Shown: positions 17,545-26,649, counted from the first letter of the stretch. The stretch is 64,000 bases of DNA from Rhizobium sp. P38BS-XIX (GCF_012641435.1 NZ_JABAIJ010000004.1:226428-290427), one strand, 5' to 3'. Numbers and translations: made by a program. The notes: generated by a model from the sequence alone, not told the origin.

Positions 17545-18828
17545 TCAAGCCGCGTCGAGCGCTGAAGCTAGATCCGCGATCAGGTCGTCGGGATGTTCTA
17601 TTCCGATCGACAGACGGATCGTCGATTCCAACACGCCGATGCGATGGCGAACATCGATAGGCACACCCGAATGTGTGGTTGTTGCCGGGTGGGAAGCAAG
17701 CGACTCCGTGCCGCCTAGACTGACGGCCAACTTGAAGATCTGAAGTGCGTTCAGGAACTTGAACGATGCCGGCTGTCCGCCCTTTATATCGAAGGAAAAG
17801 GTCGAGCCGGCACCGCTGCATTGGGCGGCAAATGTCTTGCCTGTCGGCGATGTCGGATCCGAGTAGGCGAGATAGTGAATCTGCTCGACTTTCGGATGAT
17901 CCCGGAGAAAGCCGGCGACGGCCTGGGCATTGCTGTTTGCCCGTTCCATGCGGATCTGCAGCGTCTCGAGGGAGCGCCCGAGCATCCAGCAGGAGTGCGG
18001 ATCGAGCTGTGTACCGATCGCGCCGCGCAAGGCCTTCACCTGCTTCATCACGGCTTTCGAGCCAAGCGCCGCGCCGGCGATCAGATCTGAATGGCCGCCG
18101 ACATATTTGGTCAGCGAATAGAGCGAGATATCGGCTCCGTGCTCGATCGGTCGCTGGAACACCGGACCCAGCAAGGTGTTGTCGCAGGCGACGATCGGTG
18201 TGTGGCCCTGCTTCTTGCCGATGGCATCGGCGACGCGACGGATCATGGCGACATCGACGAGGCTGTTCGTCGGGTTGGCGGGCGTTTCCACGAGAATGAT
18301 TGAAACCCGACCCTTCGCCATGGCAGTTTCCGCGCTCGCCATCACAGATGCCTCGCTCACGCCATCCGCAAAGCCAACTGCCGAGACGTCCAGATTGAGA
18401 AACGTCTTGGCGATCAGCGTTTCCGTGCCTCCATAGAGCGGCTGGGAATGCAATATGGCATCGCCGGGCCGCACGAAGGAAAGAAGCGTCGTGGCAATGG
18501 CCGACATGCCGGAGGAGAAGAGCGCGCAGCTTTCCGTACGCTCGTAAACGGCAAGCCGGTCTTCGACGATCTCGCTGTTTGGATGGTTGAATCGCGAATA
18601 GACGAGGCCGACACCGGCACCTTTCGGCGGCTCGCTGCGGCCGGAGATATAGTTGAAGAAATCGCGCCCATCTTCCGCCGATTTAAAAACGAAGGTGGAC
18701 GTCAGGAAGACCGGAGGCTTGACCGCACCCTCGGACAATTCAGGGTCATAGCCGTAATTCAACATCTGAGTTTCCGGATGCAAGGCATGATTGCCGATAT
18801 GCGTCTTGGACGGGTGTGGCGCAGTCAT
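17545..18828 (-). CDS. Cys/Met-metabolism PLP enzyme, cystathionine gamma-synthase family
   Basis: 427 residues. The PLP-binding lysine is in [19 protein letters not shown]. Other family signatures are [33 protein letters not shown], the PLP-ring tyrosine in [20 protein letters not shown] and the C-terminal [19 protein letters not shown]. Enzymes of this fold perform gamma-elimination or gamma-replacement on Met, cystathionine or O-acyl-homoserine. The alignment alone does not separate methionine gamma-lyase from cystathionine gamma-synthase or lyase. A GAGGAGA ribosome site precedes ATG 18828. It appears to be a single-gene unit. Confidence 0.93.
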   Translation of the reverse strand: MTAPHPSKTHIGNHALHPETQMLNYGYDPELSEGAVKPPVFLTSTFVFKSAEDGRDFFNYISGRSEPPKGAGVGLVYSRFNHPNSEIVEDRLAVYERTESCALFSSGMSAIATTLLSFVRPGDAILHSQPLYGGTETLIAKTFLNLDVSAVGFADGVSEASVMASAETAMAKGRVSIILVETPANPTNSLVDVAMIRRVADAIGKKQGHTPIVACDNTLLGPVFQRPIEHGADISLYSLTKYVGGHSDLIAGAALGSKAVMKQVKALRGAIGTQLDPHSCWMLGRSLETLQIRMERANSNAQAVAGFLRDHPKVEQIHYLAYSDPTSPTGKTFAAQCSGAGSTFSFDIKGGQPASFKFLNALQIFKLAVSLGGTESLASHPATTTHSGVPIDVRHRIGVLESTIRLSIGIEHPDDLIADLASALDAA

Positions 18829-19157
18829 CGTGGTCTCCTCGGCTGATGAATTGAATTTTAGACTTCTGTTATATATTATTTAGGGTGCAGACGTGCGTTT
18901 CGCCATCACCGCGCATGATGGCGTCATGCTCTCGGTTTGGATGTATCCAGCCAGCGCAGCATTGTCCGATACACGACAGAAAGGCCTGAATGATTATGGG
19001 CAGTTCTCGCCTTGTCCAGTCGCCGTCCCAATTCCCGAAGGCTCGCGGTCACATGGTTCGCGCGCATCAGGGCAGCCAATCGATGTTTTTTCGTCCGGCC
19101 GATAACCCAAGAGCGGACGCTGTCGAAATGCACGATGAAGAGCAATGAGGTTCGAAT
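18829..19157. other. Divergent intergenic region
   Basis: 329 bp between the PLP enzyme and the methyltransferase. The part next to the PLP gene is AT-rich (around 18850-18885), a likely promoter for it. A 73-codon minus-strand frame (18924-19145) is open but has no recognised family and sits where promoters are expected, so I do not call it a gene. Confidence 0.4.
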
Positions 19158-19937
19158 TTGAATTCAAGCGTCCGAAAGTTCGTGTTCCGCGATCTCCAGA
19201 AAATAGATGGTTACATCGATCCGCCGGATGCGCTTGTCTTCTTGTCGCTGATCGAAAAGCAGCAGCAGGAAAACCTGCTTGGCGGCCTTGCCGAAATCGG
19301 CGTCTATTACGGGCGCTCTTATTTCCTGCTGCGCAAGATCAGCGCTCCCGACAACAACGTTCTTGCGATCGATCTTTTCGACATCGAAGCGGGTGATGCG
19401 CAATATCAGCGCTTCCTCGACAATGGCAGGTCAATGGGGATTCCAGTCGACGAAGAGCTTGTGATTTCCGGCGACAGCACGCGGCTCGATCCGCAGGCGA
19501 TTATCGACAAGATCGGCAAAGTGCGTTTCTTCAGCATCGACGGCGGTCATCTGCTTCGTCACGTGGTTGCCGATAGTCATCTCGCCGGAAGCGTTCTGGC
19601 CGATCACGGCATCATTGCGTTCGACGATACCTTCAATCCCGCGTGGCCGGAGGTGACGATCGGCGTCTCGGACTTTCTACGCAGGAACAGCGACAGGTTC
19701 GTTGCCTTCTGCATGACGAAATACAAGACCTATGTGTGCCGGCGGGAGTATCATGACTTTTATCGCGCCGCGATCTGCGAGGCCCAGCATCTGAAACCTT
19801 TCGAGCATGCCGACATGGATTTTCTCGGATCCAAGGTCGTCAGGCTGCACAATCCGCTTAATCGCAGAGTTGCTTACGAAGTCATGCAACGACTGGGCAT
19901 GGGTGGTCTCTCGGAGTGGGCTTATCGCCCCGGCTGA
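19158..19937 (+). CDS. Class I SAM-dependent methyltransferase-like protein
   Basis: 259 residues. Motif I is GGLAEIGVYYGRSYFLL, the ribose acidic residue is in LAIDLFD, and VRFFSIDGGHLLRHVVADS matches the later motifs of the methyltransferase-24 / CmcI-like group. That group often modifies glycans or secondary metabolites. The best start is TTG 19158, seven bases after GAGG; no in-frame ATG lies nearby upstream. It has no signal or membrane segment. It stands alone and is convergent with ppk2. The substrate is unknown. Confidence 0.82.
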   Translation: MNSSVRKFVFRDLQKIDGYIDPPDALVFLSLIEKQQQENLLGGLAEIGVYYGRSYFLLRKISAPDNNVLAIDLFDIEAGDAQYQRFLDNGRSMGIPVDEELVISGDSTRLDPQAIIDKIGKVRFFSIDGGHLLRHVVADSHLAGSVLADHGIIAFDDTFNPAWPEVTIGVSDFLRRNSDRFVAFCMTKYKTYVCRREYHDFYRAAICEAQHLKPFEHADMDFLGSKVVRLHNPLNRRVAYEVMQRLGMGGLSEWAYRPG

Positions 19938-19967
19938 GATTTGGCCGCTTGGCGGCAAGCCGTGAGG

Positions 19968-19998
19968 CTGGCGGACCTATCATGGACAGGCCCGCCAG
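19968..19998. terminator. Possible terminator hairpin between methyltransferase and ppk2
   Basis: CTGGCGG (19968-19974) can pair with CCGCCAG (19992-19998), a 7-bp stem with a 17-base loop between convergent genes. It is followed on the plus strand by TTTG only, so evidence is modest. Confidence 0.35.
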
Positions 19999-20003
19999 TT
20001 TGA

Positions 20004-20918
20004 TCAGTAAATTTCCGGCACATACATTTCCGGGGGAACCGGCGTGCGATGATAGTCGGCGTTGCGCATGCGCTCCGGAAGGATGATTTCCGGCTTCGGC
20101 ACTGCTTCATAAGGGATCTGCTGCAGCAGGTGCGCGATGCAGTTGAGGCGCGCCTTCTTCTTGTCGACGGCATGGACGACCCACCACGGTGCTTCCGGAA
20201 TATGGGTGCGGTCCAGCATTTCTTCCTTGGCCTTGGTATACTCTTCCCAATGAACGCGGCTCTGCAGGTCCATCGGCGAGAGCTTCCACTGCTTCAACGG
20301 ATCCTGGATACGCATGTTGAAGCGGAACTCCTGCTCCTCGTCGGTGATCGAGAACCAGTATTTGAGGAGAATGATGCCGGAGCGAACCAGCATGCGTTCG
20401 AAATCCGGCACCGAGCGGAAGAATTCTTCCAGCTCATCCGGTGTGCAGAAGCCCATGACGCGCTCGACACCGGCGCGATTATACCAGCTGCGGTCGAAGA
20501 GAACCATTTCACCGGCCGTCGGCAGGTGTGCCGCATAGCGCTGGAAATACCACTGATGCCGCTCGCGCTCGGTCGGAGCCGGCAGTGCAACGACGCGGCA
20601 AACGCGCGGATTGAGGCGCTGGGTCACGCGCTTGATAGCGCCGCCCTTGCCGGCGGAATCACGGCCTTCGAACAGGACGACGACCTTGAGCTTCTTGTAT
20701 TGAACCCAGTCCTGCAGGCGGACCAGTTCGTGCTGGAGACGAAAGAGCTCACGGAAATAGACACGGCGGTCGAGCGCCGCTTCCCCTTCACCGATCAAGC
20801 CCTCGGCAACCAATTCGTCCAGACGGTCTTCCTCGAGCTGCATCTCCAGCTCTTCGTCGAAGCTGTCGACGATCTCGTCCTTGATGCGGCTGAGCGGGTC
20901 CTGGGTTTCGTCGGTCAT
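20004..20918 (-). CDS. ppk2: Polyphosphate kinase 2 (PPK2)
   Basis: 304 residues, the size of single-domain (class I) PPK2. Walker A is EGRDSAGKGG (84-93) and the Walker B/lid region is FDRSWYNRAGVERVMGF (141-157). The C-terminal YTKAKEEMLDRTHIPEAPWW is also diagnostic. PPK2 enzymes transfer phosphate between polyphosphate and nucleoside diphosphates, usually favouring NTP synthesis from polyP. The acidic N-terminal extension (about 40 residues) is common in rhizobial members. It lies downstream of bdhA on the same strand, separated by a strong hairpin, so it is probably transcribed separately. Confidence 0.95.
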   Translation of the reverse strand: MTDETQDPLSRIKDEIVDSFDEELEMQLEEDRLDELVAEGLIGEGEAALDRRVYFRELFRLQHELVRLQDWVQYKKLKVVVLFEGRDSAGKGGAIKRVTQRLNPRVCRVVALPAPTERERHQWYFQRYAAHLPTAGEMVLFDRSWYNRAGVERVMGFCTPDELEEFFRSVPDFERMLVRSGIILLKYWFSITDEEQEFRFNMRIQDPLKQWKLSPMDLQSRVHWEEYTKAKEEMLDRTHIPEAPWWVVHAVDKKKARLNCIAHLLQQIPYEAVPKPEIILPERMRNADYHRTPVPPEMYVPEIY

Positions 20919-20969
20919 TTTAAGCCTCCTGCTCTGTTGCGTATTGATACTGATATTTCAAACGGCCAA

Positions 20970-20992
20970 AACCGGCCGTTATACGGCCGGTT
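20970..20992 (-). terminator. Intrinsic-type terminator downstream of bdhA
   Basis: ACCGGCCGT (20971-20979) and ACGGCCGGT (20983-20991) form a perfect stem with a 3-base loop, one pair longer at each end. On the minus strand it is followed by TTTTGG. It lies 14 bp past the bdhA stop. An overlapping alternative hairpin (AACGGCC with GGCCGTT) is also possible. Confidence 0.65.
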
Positions 20993-21005
20993 GTCGCTGC
21001 TGGAT

Positions 21006-21794
21006 TTACTCGGCAGTCCAACCGCCATCCACGGATAGCGTCGTGCCCGTGATCTGCTTGGCAGCGTCGCTGCAGAGGAACACGGCGATGGCCGCGACTT
21101 CGTCGACAGTGACGAATTCTTTCGTCGGCTGGGCGGCGAGCAGCACGTCATGCTTGACCTGCTCCTCCGTCATGTTGCGGGCCTTCATCGTCTCTGGGAT
21201 TTGCTTTTCAACCAATGGCGTCCATACATAGCCAGGCGCGATGGAGTTGACGGTCACGCCGTCCTGCGCGGCTTCGAGTGCGATGGTCTTGGTGAGGCCG
21301 GTGATGCCGTGTTTGGCCGAAACATAGGCCGACTTGAACGGTGAGGCGACCAGCGCGTGCGCCGAGGACGTGTTGATAATGCGGCCCCACTTGCGAGCTT
21401 TCATGCCGGGGATGACCGCCTTGATTGCGTAGAAAGCGGCAAGGAGATTGATGCGGATGATGGCTTCCCACTTGTCATCCGGGAATTCCTCGATCGGAGC
21501 GACGAACTGGATGCCTGCATTGTTGACAAGAACGTCGAGGCTGCCGAAGGCTTCCTCGGCTTCACGCACCATCGAGGTCACTTCCTCGCCGTTCATCATG
21601 TTGGCGCCGGAGTAACGGCATTTCACGCCGAAATCCGCTTCGATGGCAGCGCGCTCCTTTTCGATCGCGGCGGCATCGCCGAGACCGTTGATTGTCACAT
21701 TGGCGCCTTCGGCGGCAAAGGCGCGCGCAATGGCAAGCCCGATACCGCTCGTCGAACCAGTGACCAGCGCATTCTTCGAAGTCAACGAACCCAT
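21006..21794 (-). CDS. bdhA: D-3-hydroxybutyrate dehydrogenase
   Basis: 262 residues, the length of bacterial BdhA. The NAD motif is TGSTSGIG, NNAG is at 91-94 and the catalytic set is a Ser near 143 (NTSSAHALVASP) with YVSAK (Y157, K161). SAHALVASPFKSAYVSAKHG and the C-terminal TGTTLSVDGGWTAE are characteristic of 3-hydroxybutyrate dehydrogenase within the SDR family. It oxidises D-3-hydroxybutyrate to acetoacetate with NAD, the last step of PHB breakdown. The divergent adc gene 204 bp away acts on acetoacetate, which supports the assignment. Confidence 0.93.
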   Translation of the reverse strand: MGSLTSKNALVTGSTSGIGLAIARAFAAEGANVTINGLGDAAAIEKERAAIEADFGVKCRYSGANMMNGEEVTSMVREAEEAFGSLDVLVNNAGIQFVAPIEEFPDDKWEAIIRINLLAAFYAIKAVIPGMKARKWGRIINTSSAHALVASPFKSAYVSAKHGITGLTKTIALEAAQDGVTVNSIAPGYVWTPLVEKQIPETMKARNMTEEQVKHDVLLAAQPTKEFVTVDEVAAIAVFLCSDAAKQITGTTLSVDGGWTAE

Positions 21795-21998
21795 AATGCA
21801 ACTCCCGCAATCTCTGTGACAGGTTGAGTAGATGGAAAATGCCGAGATGAGCGCACACTGCCAGCGTCATATGTCGCTTTGATTACAGGCGTATCGAGGA
21901 TCGGCGGTCGCAATACGACACTGACACTTGCGTGTCATGCAACCGTGCAAGTTTCCGTCGCGGGCGCCCGGCTGTTTTCTCTAACAACGGAAAATACG

Positions 21999-22745
21999 AT
22001 GAAGGTCGAAGACATTCTCAAGCATGCCTATGCGATGCCGCTGAACAATCCCTCCTATCCTCCGGGACCTTATCGGTTCTTCGATCGCGAGTACATCGTC
22101 ATCACGTATCGCACGTCGCGCGAGGCTCTCGAAGCCATTGTGCCGGAGCCACTCGAGATCGACGAACCGTTGGTGAAATACGAATTCATTCGCATGCCGG
22201 ACTCCACCGGCTTCGGCGATTATACGGAAACGGGACAGGTTATCCCGGTCAAATATAAGGGCGAAGCGGGCGGCTACGTCCATTCCATGTATCTCGACGA
22301 CGATGCGCCGATCACCGGCGGCCGCGAGATCTGGGGCTTCCCCAAGAAGCTGGCGCGTCCGAAGATCGTCAACGAAGGCGAAGTCATCGTCGGCACGCTG
22401 CATTATGGCAGTGTTCTCTGCGCGACCGGGACGATGGGCTACAAGCATAAGCCGATCGAGCAGGCTCCGCTCCTTGCTGCCCTGTCTGAGCCCAATTTCC
22501 TGATCAAGATCATTCCGCATGTGGATGCGACGCCACGGATCTGCGAGCTGGTGCGCTACTACCTCACCGACATCACGATCAAGGAGGCCTGGACGTCGCC
22601 CGCGGCTCTCGATTTGCGTCCGCATGTCATGGCCGACGTTGCGCGTCTTCCCGTTCTGGACGTGGTTTCGGCCGTCCATTTCACCGCCAACCTGACGCTC
22701 GGGCTGGGTGAAGTCGTCTACGACTACCTTGCCGAACGCAAGTAA
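21999..22745 (+). CDS. adc: Acetoacetate decarboxylase
   Basis: 248 residues, close to the 244 of clostridial Adc. The Schiff-base lysine lies in [14 protein letters not shown] (K116, with neighbour K117) and the active-site glutamate in DYTETGQ (E77), matching the classical Lys/Lys/Glu arrangement. It converts acetoacetate to acetone and CO2. ATG 21999 starts the conserved [14 protein letters not shown]; the open frame further upstream is not conserved in type. It is divergent from bdhA and 36 bp upstream of the patatin-like gene, forming a ketone-body/PHB-related group. Confidence 0.93.
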   Translation: MKVEDILKHAYAMPLNNPSYPPGPYRFFDREYIVITYRTSREALEAIVPEPLEIDEPLVKYEFIRMPDSTGFGDYTETGQVIPVKYKGEAGGYVHSMYLDDDAPITGGREIWGFPKKLARPKIVNEGEVIVGTLHYGSVLCATGTMGYKHKPIEQAPLLAALSEPNFLIKIIPHVDATPRICELVRYYLTDITIKEAWTSPAALDLRPHVMADVARLPVLDVVSAVHFTANLTLGLGEVVYDYLAERK

Positions 22746-22781
22746 TAGAGCCTCATTTCTGCCCTTTGCTGGAGACTGATC

Positions 22782-23939
22782 GTGCTTGAGAGAAACGCCA
22801 AGGCCGCTGTGCCGACCATCTCGGAAATTGCAACGCAATATGATCGTGTCGCCCTGGTTTTCCAGGGCGGCGGCGCGCTTGGCGCCTATCAGGCAGGCGT
22901 CTATCAGGCGCTGGCCGACGAAGGATGCGAGCCGACCTGGCTTTCCGGCGTGTCGATTGGAGCTGTCAATGCCGCGATCATTGCCGGCAACGAGCCGAGC
23001 CGCCGCCTGCAGCGCCTTGAGCAGTTCTGGCAGATCATTTCCGGCCGCAAGATCTGGGCCTACACGCCGGAAGGCGATATTTTTCGCGATATTCGCAACC
23101 GGACCAGCTCCTGGATGACGATGACCATGGGCCAACCCGGCTTCTTCAAGCCGCGTTTTCCCAATCCATGGTTCGAACTGCCGGGAGCGGAAGGCGCGAC
23201 CAGTTTCTACGATTCTTCGGAGTTGAAGAACACGCTGGAAATGCTGATCGACTTCGATGTGCTGAACGATGGCAAGAAGCGCTTTAGCGTCGGCGCCGTC
23301 AATGTCCGCACCGGCAACTTCGTCTATTTCGATACCGACAATATCCGCATTGGTCCGGAGCACATCATGGCAAGCGGTGCCTTGCCGCCGGCCCTGCCGG
23401 CTATCCGTATCGAAGGCGAATATTACTGGGATGGCGGCATCGTTTCCAATACGCCGCTGCAATATCTGCTCGATCAGGAGGAGGATCGCAGCTCGCTGGT
23501 TTTCCAGGTCGACCTCTTCAGCGCCCGTGGTGTTCTGCCGCGAAGCATGCCCGACGTCCTGTCTCGGCATAAGGATATCATGTATTCGAGCCGTACCAGG
23601 CAGAATACCGATAATTTCAGGCGCATTCACGGGTTGAAGATGAAGCTTTTGAATGCGCTGAAGCGCGTTCCAAAGGAGCAGCTGACGCCGGAAGAGGAAG
23701 AGCTGATTGCCGATTACTCCGACGCTGGCGTCGTCAATATCGTCCACCTGATCTATCAGCATAAGAACTACGAAGGCCATGCCAAGGACTATGAGTTCTC
23801 CGGCACTTCGATGCGCGAGCATTGGGATATGGGCCTTGAGGACACCAAGCGTACTTTGCGCCACACCGAATGGCTGCTGCCGCCCTTCAGCGACGATGCC
23901 GTTGCCATACACGACCTGCATCGCGAGGATCCGGTCTAA
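22782..23939 (+). CDS. Patatin-like phospholipase/acyl hydrolase
   Basis: 385 residues from GTG 22782, with GGAG seven bases upstream. The patatin domain has the oxyanion motif FQGGGALGAYQAG, nucleophile GVSIG (S58) and dyad aspartate in YWDGGIVSN (D217). The C-terminal third resembles the DUF3734-type extension common in proteobacterial members. It is predicted cytosolic or membrane-associated. Its place after adc and beside bdhA suggests acyl-ester or PHB-granule-related hydrolysis, but that is inference; a general phospholipase is equally possible. Confidence 0.9.
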   Translation: MLERNAKAAVPTISEIATQYDRVALVFQGGGALGAYQAGVYQALADEGCEPTWLSGVSIGAVNAAIIAGNEPSRRLQRLEQFWQIISGRKIWAYTPEGDIFRDIRNRTSSWMTMTMGQPGFFKPRFPNPWFELPGAEGATSFYDSSELKNTLEMLIDFDVLNDGKKRFSVGAVNVRTGNFVYFDTDNIRIGPEHIMASGALPPALPAIRIEGEYYWDGGIVSNTPLQYLLDQEEDRSSLVFQVDLFSARGVLPRSMPDVLSRHKDIMYSSRTRQNTDNFRRIHGLKMKLLNALKRVPKEQLTPEEEELIADYSDAGVVNIVHLIYQHKNYEGHAKDYEFSGTSMREHWDMGLEDTKRTLRHTEWLLPPFSDDAVAIHDLHREDPV

Positions 23940-23970
23940 GTCGCCGAGTTTCGGCTGCCGAATAGACAGA

Positions 23971-23999
23971 TGCCGGCGCGGATATTGTCCCCGCCGGCA
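23971..23999. terminator. Hairpin between convergent patatin and CGNR genes
   Basis: TGCCGGCG (23971-23978) pairs with CGCCGGCA (23992-23999), extendable inward by G-C pairs, with a loop of about ten bases. It lies midway between two convergent stop codons. Confidence 0.5.
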
Positions 24000-24038
24000 A
24001 ATTCTTGCCATGCACCACGCGCGGTGCGCCGGCGTATT

Positions 24039-24653
24039 TTATCCCTGTTTAAGCCGATGACGGTGAGCCGCCTGTTTAGCGCGGTTGCCGCACATCGCCA
24101 TGCTGCACCAGCGGCGGCGATGACCGCGCGTGTGATCGACAAAGAGCAGCGTGCAGGCATGGCCTTCGCAGGCCTTAACATCCGAAAAATCCTCAGTGCA
24201 GACAAAACGCCCCAGCGCCTCGCCGATCGGGAGTAGTAGGGAGTCGGGTGTCCGCCATTTGCGCGCCGGCTGAAAATCCAGGCCGGTCCCGTCTTCCCTT
24301 GACACGAGGCGATTGAAGCTTTCGTCCCGCGCAAGCAGCCGGTTCAGCGGTTCGAGCTCGTGGATCGCATCCCGTGTCAGTGGGCGGCCCTTGTGGGCGT
24401 TCACGAAACTCCTGAACCATTCACGCAGAGTGCGCGCCTGGTCGGCGACCTTGTCGAGTTCACCCGGGAGGGCCAGCTTGCGTATCGCGGCCAGCGCTTC
24501 AGCCGGCACCAGGGATGTCTGTTCAAGCCAGCGAAGCAAACCTTCGCCATCCCCGATCCACTCGACGGGCACGTCGGCAGGCGTTGCCACGGAATTCAGA
24601 AAATCCAATCCCAGCGTGTCAGCGACAAAAATTGCGGGAGAGTGGTTATCCAT
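24039..24653 (-). CDS. CGNR zinc-finger regulator with ABATE domain
   Basis: 204 residues. The N-terminal ~130 residues (LGLDFLNSVATPAD; RTLREWFRSFV; LEPLNRLLARD) match the ABATE domain, thought to sense or bind a ligand. The C-terminal ~45 residues carry the zinc finger CEGHACTLLFVDHTR, then RRRWCSMAMCGNRAK, with four Cys and the CGNR signature. Proteins of this type are putative one-component transcription factors. It is divergent from the alpha/beta hydrolase-SDR pair, and the shared 282-bp region carries five copies of a TAACCT motif, making it the obvious candidate regulator of that pair. Confidence 0.9.
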   Translation of the reverse strand: MDNHSPAIFVADTLGLDFLNSVATPADVPVEWIGDGEGLLRWLEQTSLVPAEALAAIRKLALPGELDKVADQARTLREWFRSFVNAHKGRPLTRDAIHELEPLNRLLARDESFNRLVSREDGTGLDFQPARKWRTPDSLLLPIGEALGRFVCTEDFSDVKACEGHACTLLFVDHTRGHRRRWCSMAMCGNRAKQAAHRHRLKQG

Positions 24654-24716
24654 CGTGCCTCCTGTTGAGCCGCGGATGAAAGAGGAGCGCCGTCGGTCTC
24701 GGAAAATTGCCAGACC

Positions 24717-24919
24717 TATAACCTGTTAAATGGCGCTTGACAAGTTACCCGTCTTTTGAGTAACCTTATTAATGCATTTGGATAGGTTACAAAATGACAG
24801 TGTGAGTTGAGGAATTCACGGAAAAACGCCTTGCTTTGCCAATTTTTGGACAAAAGCGGCAAGAGCCGGTGCTCAAAGCTGAGCGATATGTAACCTGGAA
24901 AATTCTGTCTTAGAGGTTA
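24717..24919. promoter_or_regulatory. TAACCT repeat cluster overlapping a candidate promoter
   Basis: TAACCT or its complement AGGTTA occurs at 24719-24724, 24761-24766, 24784-24789 (reverse), 24891-24896 and 24914-24919 (reverse), and a GTTACC variant lies at 24744-24749. Longer forms are ATAACCTG, AGTAACCTT, ATAGGTTAC and TGTAACCTGG. A TTGACA hexamer at 24737-24742 directed at the hydrolase lies among them. The first two copies are 42 bp (four turns) apart. Probably the operator region for a regulator, most simply the divergent CGNR protein. Confidence 0.5.
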
Positions 24920-24935
24920 ATGAAAGGACCTTGCT

Positions 24936-25778
24936 ATGACCAATGTCAGTTACCGTTCGATCAACGTCGATGGGGTGAAAGTCTTTTATCGCGAGGCGGG
25001 TTTGGCGGGTGCGCCGAAACTGCTCTTGCTTCACGGCTTCCCGAGCTCGGGTCATATGTTCCGCGATCTCATCCCGCTTCTCGCCGATCGCTACCACATT
25101 ATCGCGCCAGATCTGCCGGGCTTCGGGCAGTCGGATGCGCCGAAAAGCAGCAACAGCTTCGACAGTATCGCTGCAACAATCGATCGCTTTACCGAGATCG
25201 TGGGCTTTGATCGTTACGCCGTCTATGTCTTCGATTATGGCGCTCCGACGGGGTTCCGTCTGGCCGTCAAGCATCCGGAGCGCATTACCGCGATCATTTC
25301 ACAAAACGGCAATGCCTATGAAGAAGGTCTGAGCGAGGGCTGGAACCCGATCCAGGCTTATTGGCAGTATCCCTCGGACGAAAACCGAAATGCGCTGAAG
25401 CCTTTCCTGCAGCAGGACGCAATCACCTGGCAATATACCCACGGCGTCGTGGATGTCTCTCGTATTTCTCCAGACGGCTATATGCTCGACAGCTTCTATA
25501 CCGCGCGACCCGGTGCGGAAGCGATCCAGCTTGACCTGTTCGGCGACTACAAGAGCAACGTCGCGCTCTACCCGACGTTCCAAAACTATTTCCGCACGCA
25601 CAAGCCGCGTTTCCTCGCCGTCTGGGGCAAGAACGATCCATTCTTCCTGCCACCAGGCGCGGAGGCTTTCCGTCGGGATATTCCGGAAGCCGTGGTCAAA
25701 TTCCTCGATACCGGTCACTTCGCGCTCGAAACACACGCTGCCGAGATCGCGTCTGAAATCCGTAAGTTCCTTGGTTGA
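24936..25778 (+). CDS. Alpha/beta hydrolase, haloalkane-dehalogenase/epoxide-hydrolase-like
   Basis: 280 residues. The oxyanion segment is LLLHGFPSSGHMF. The nucleophile position reads YVFDYGAPTGFRLA, with Asp (D100) instead of Ser, as in haloalkane dehalogenases and epoxide hydrolases. The acid region is LAVWGKNDPFF and the base lies in DTGHFALETH. The cap domain is the central ~90 residues. Asp nucleophile enzymes form an ester intermediate with halides, epoxides or fluoroacids; the true substrate is not evident. It starts at ATG 24936 and is followed 78 bp later by an SDR gene, probably in one operon. Confidence 0.9.
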   Translation: MTNVSYRSINVDGVKVFYREAGLAGAPKLLLLHGFPSSGHMFRDLIPLLADRYHIIAPDLPGFGQSDAPKSSNSFDSIAATIDRFTEIVGFDRYAVYVFDYGAPTGFRLAVKHPERITAIISQNGNAYEEGLSEGWNPIQAYWQYPSDENRNALKPFLQQDAITWQYTHGVVDVSRISPDGYMLDSFYTARPGAEAIQLDLFGDYKSNVALYPTFQNYFRTHKPRFLAVWGKNDPFFLPPGAEAFRRDIPEAVVKFLDTGHFALETHAAEIASEIRKFLG

Positions 25779-25856
25779 TTGAAGAGCCGGATCCGCCGGC
25801 ATCGCAGCGGGCGGGTCCGGGTGCACCATTTCTTTCTCACACAGCGGAGACAAACC

Positions 25857-26627
25857 ATGTCCACTTCCGTCGCCATCATCACGGGCGCCAGCCAAGGTAT
25901 CGGCAAGGCGGCCGCCATCCGCCTTGCGAGAGATTTTTCCGCATTGGTTCTCGTCGCGCGCAACAAGGTGAAGCTGGAGGAGACGGCCATGGCCGTCGAG
26001 ACCGCCGGCGCGAGAGCGCTGATCATCGATGCCGATTTGGCGGAGCCCGCAACGGCAGATATCGTCGTCGAGCGGACGCTGGCAGCGTTCGGTCGGATCG
26101 ATGCCTTACTCAATATCGCCGGTGCCGTACCGCAGGTAGACCTGTTCGACATGACCGATCAACAATGGGAGGATGGCCTGGCCCTGAAGCTGCATGGCGC
26201 ACGAAGGCTTACGATCGCCGCCTGGCCGGCTTTGAAGGAGGCGAGGGGATCGGTTGTGCTCATGTCCGGCAATTCGGCCGTTTTTCCCAAGGCGCCTTAT
26301 GCGGCCGTTGGCACCATAAACGCCGCCATCACCGCCTTGGCGAAGGCTTTCTCCGATCGCGGTATTACCGATGGCGTCCAGGTGAACAGCGTGTTGCCCG
26401 GTCCGGTCATGACCGGACGGCGGCGCTCCTACTTGGAGCATTGGGCGCCCCTTCATGGCATGACGGTCGAAGATGCCACGGCCAAGTTCCCGCAGGAGGC
26501 AGGGATCGCCCGTTATGGCGAGCCGGAAGAAGTTGCCGAACTGATGGCGTTTCTGGTGTCGCCGGGCGCCCATTGGATGACCGGCTCAGCCTTGCGCATG
26601 GATGGAGGCGAGGTGAAGTCCATCTGA
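25857..26627 (+). CDS. SDR-family protein lacking the catalytic lysine
   Basis: 256 residues from ATG 25857, with GCGGAGA seven bases before it. The cofactor site is TGASQGIG (9-16). NNAG is changed to NIAG, and the YxxxK motif reads YAAVG (148-152), so the catalytic Lys is replaced by Gly while Ser137 and Tyr148 remain. The C-terminus (ALRMDGGEVKSI) is normal. It is downstream of the alpha/beta hydrolase in the unit divergent from the CGNR regulator. It may bind NAD(P) without standard dehydrogenase chemistry or use a replacement base. Confidence 0.88.
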   Translation: MSTSVAIITGASQGIGKAAAIRLARDFSALVLVARNKVKLEETAMAVETAGARALIIDADLAEPATADIVVERTLAAFGRIDALLNIAGAVPQVDLFDMTDQQWEDGLALKLHGARRLTIAAWPALKEARGSVVLMSGNSAVFPKAPYAAVGTINAAITALAKAFSDRGITDGVQVNSVLPGPVMTGRRRSYLEHWAPLHGMTVEDATAKFPQEAGIARYGEPEEVAELMAFLVSPGAHWMTGSALRMDGGEVKSI

Positions 26628-26649
26628 TCCCCACCTCGAACGTCTTGGA

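Noticed and set aside
18924..19145. 73-codon minus-strand open frame between the PLP enzyme and methyltransferase genes
   Set aside because: No family recognised, no good ribosome site, and it fills the region where the two divergent promoters should be.
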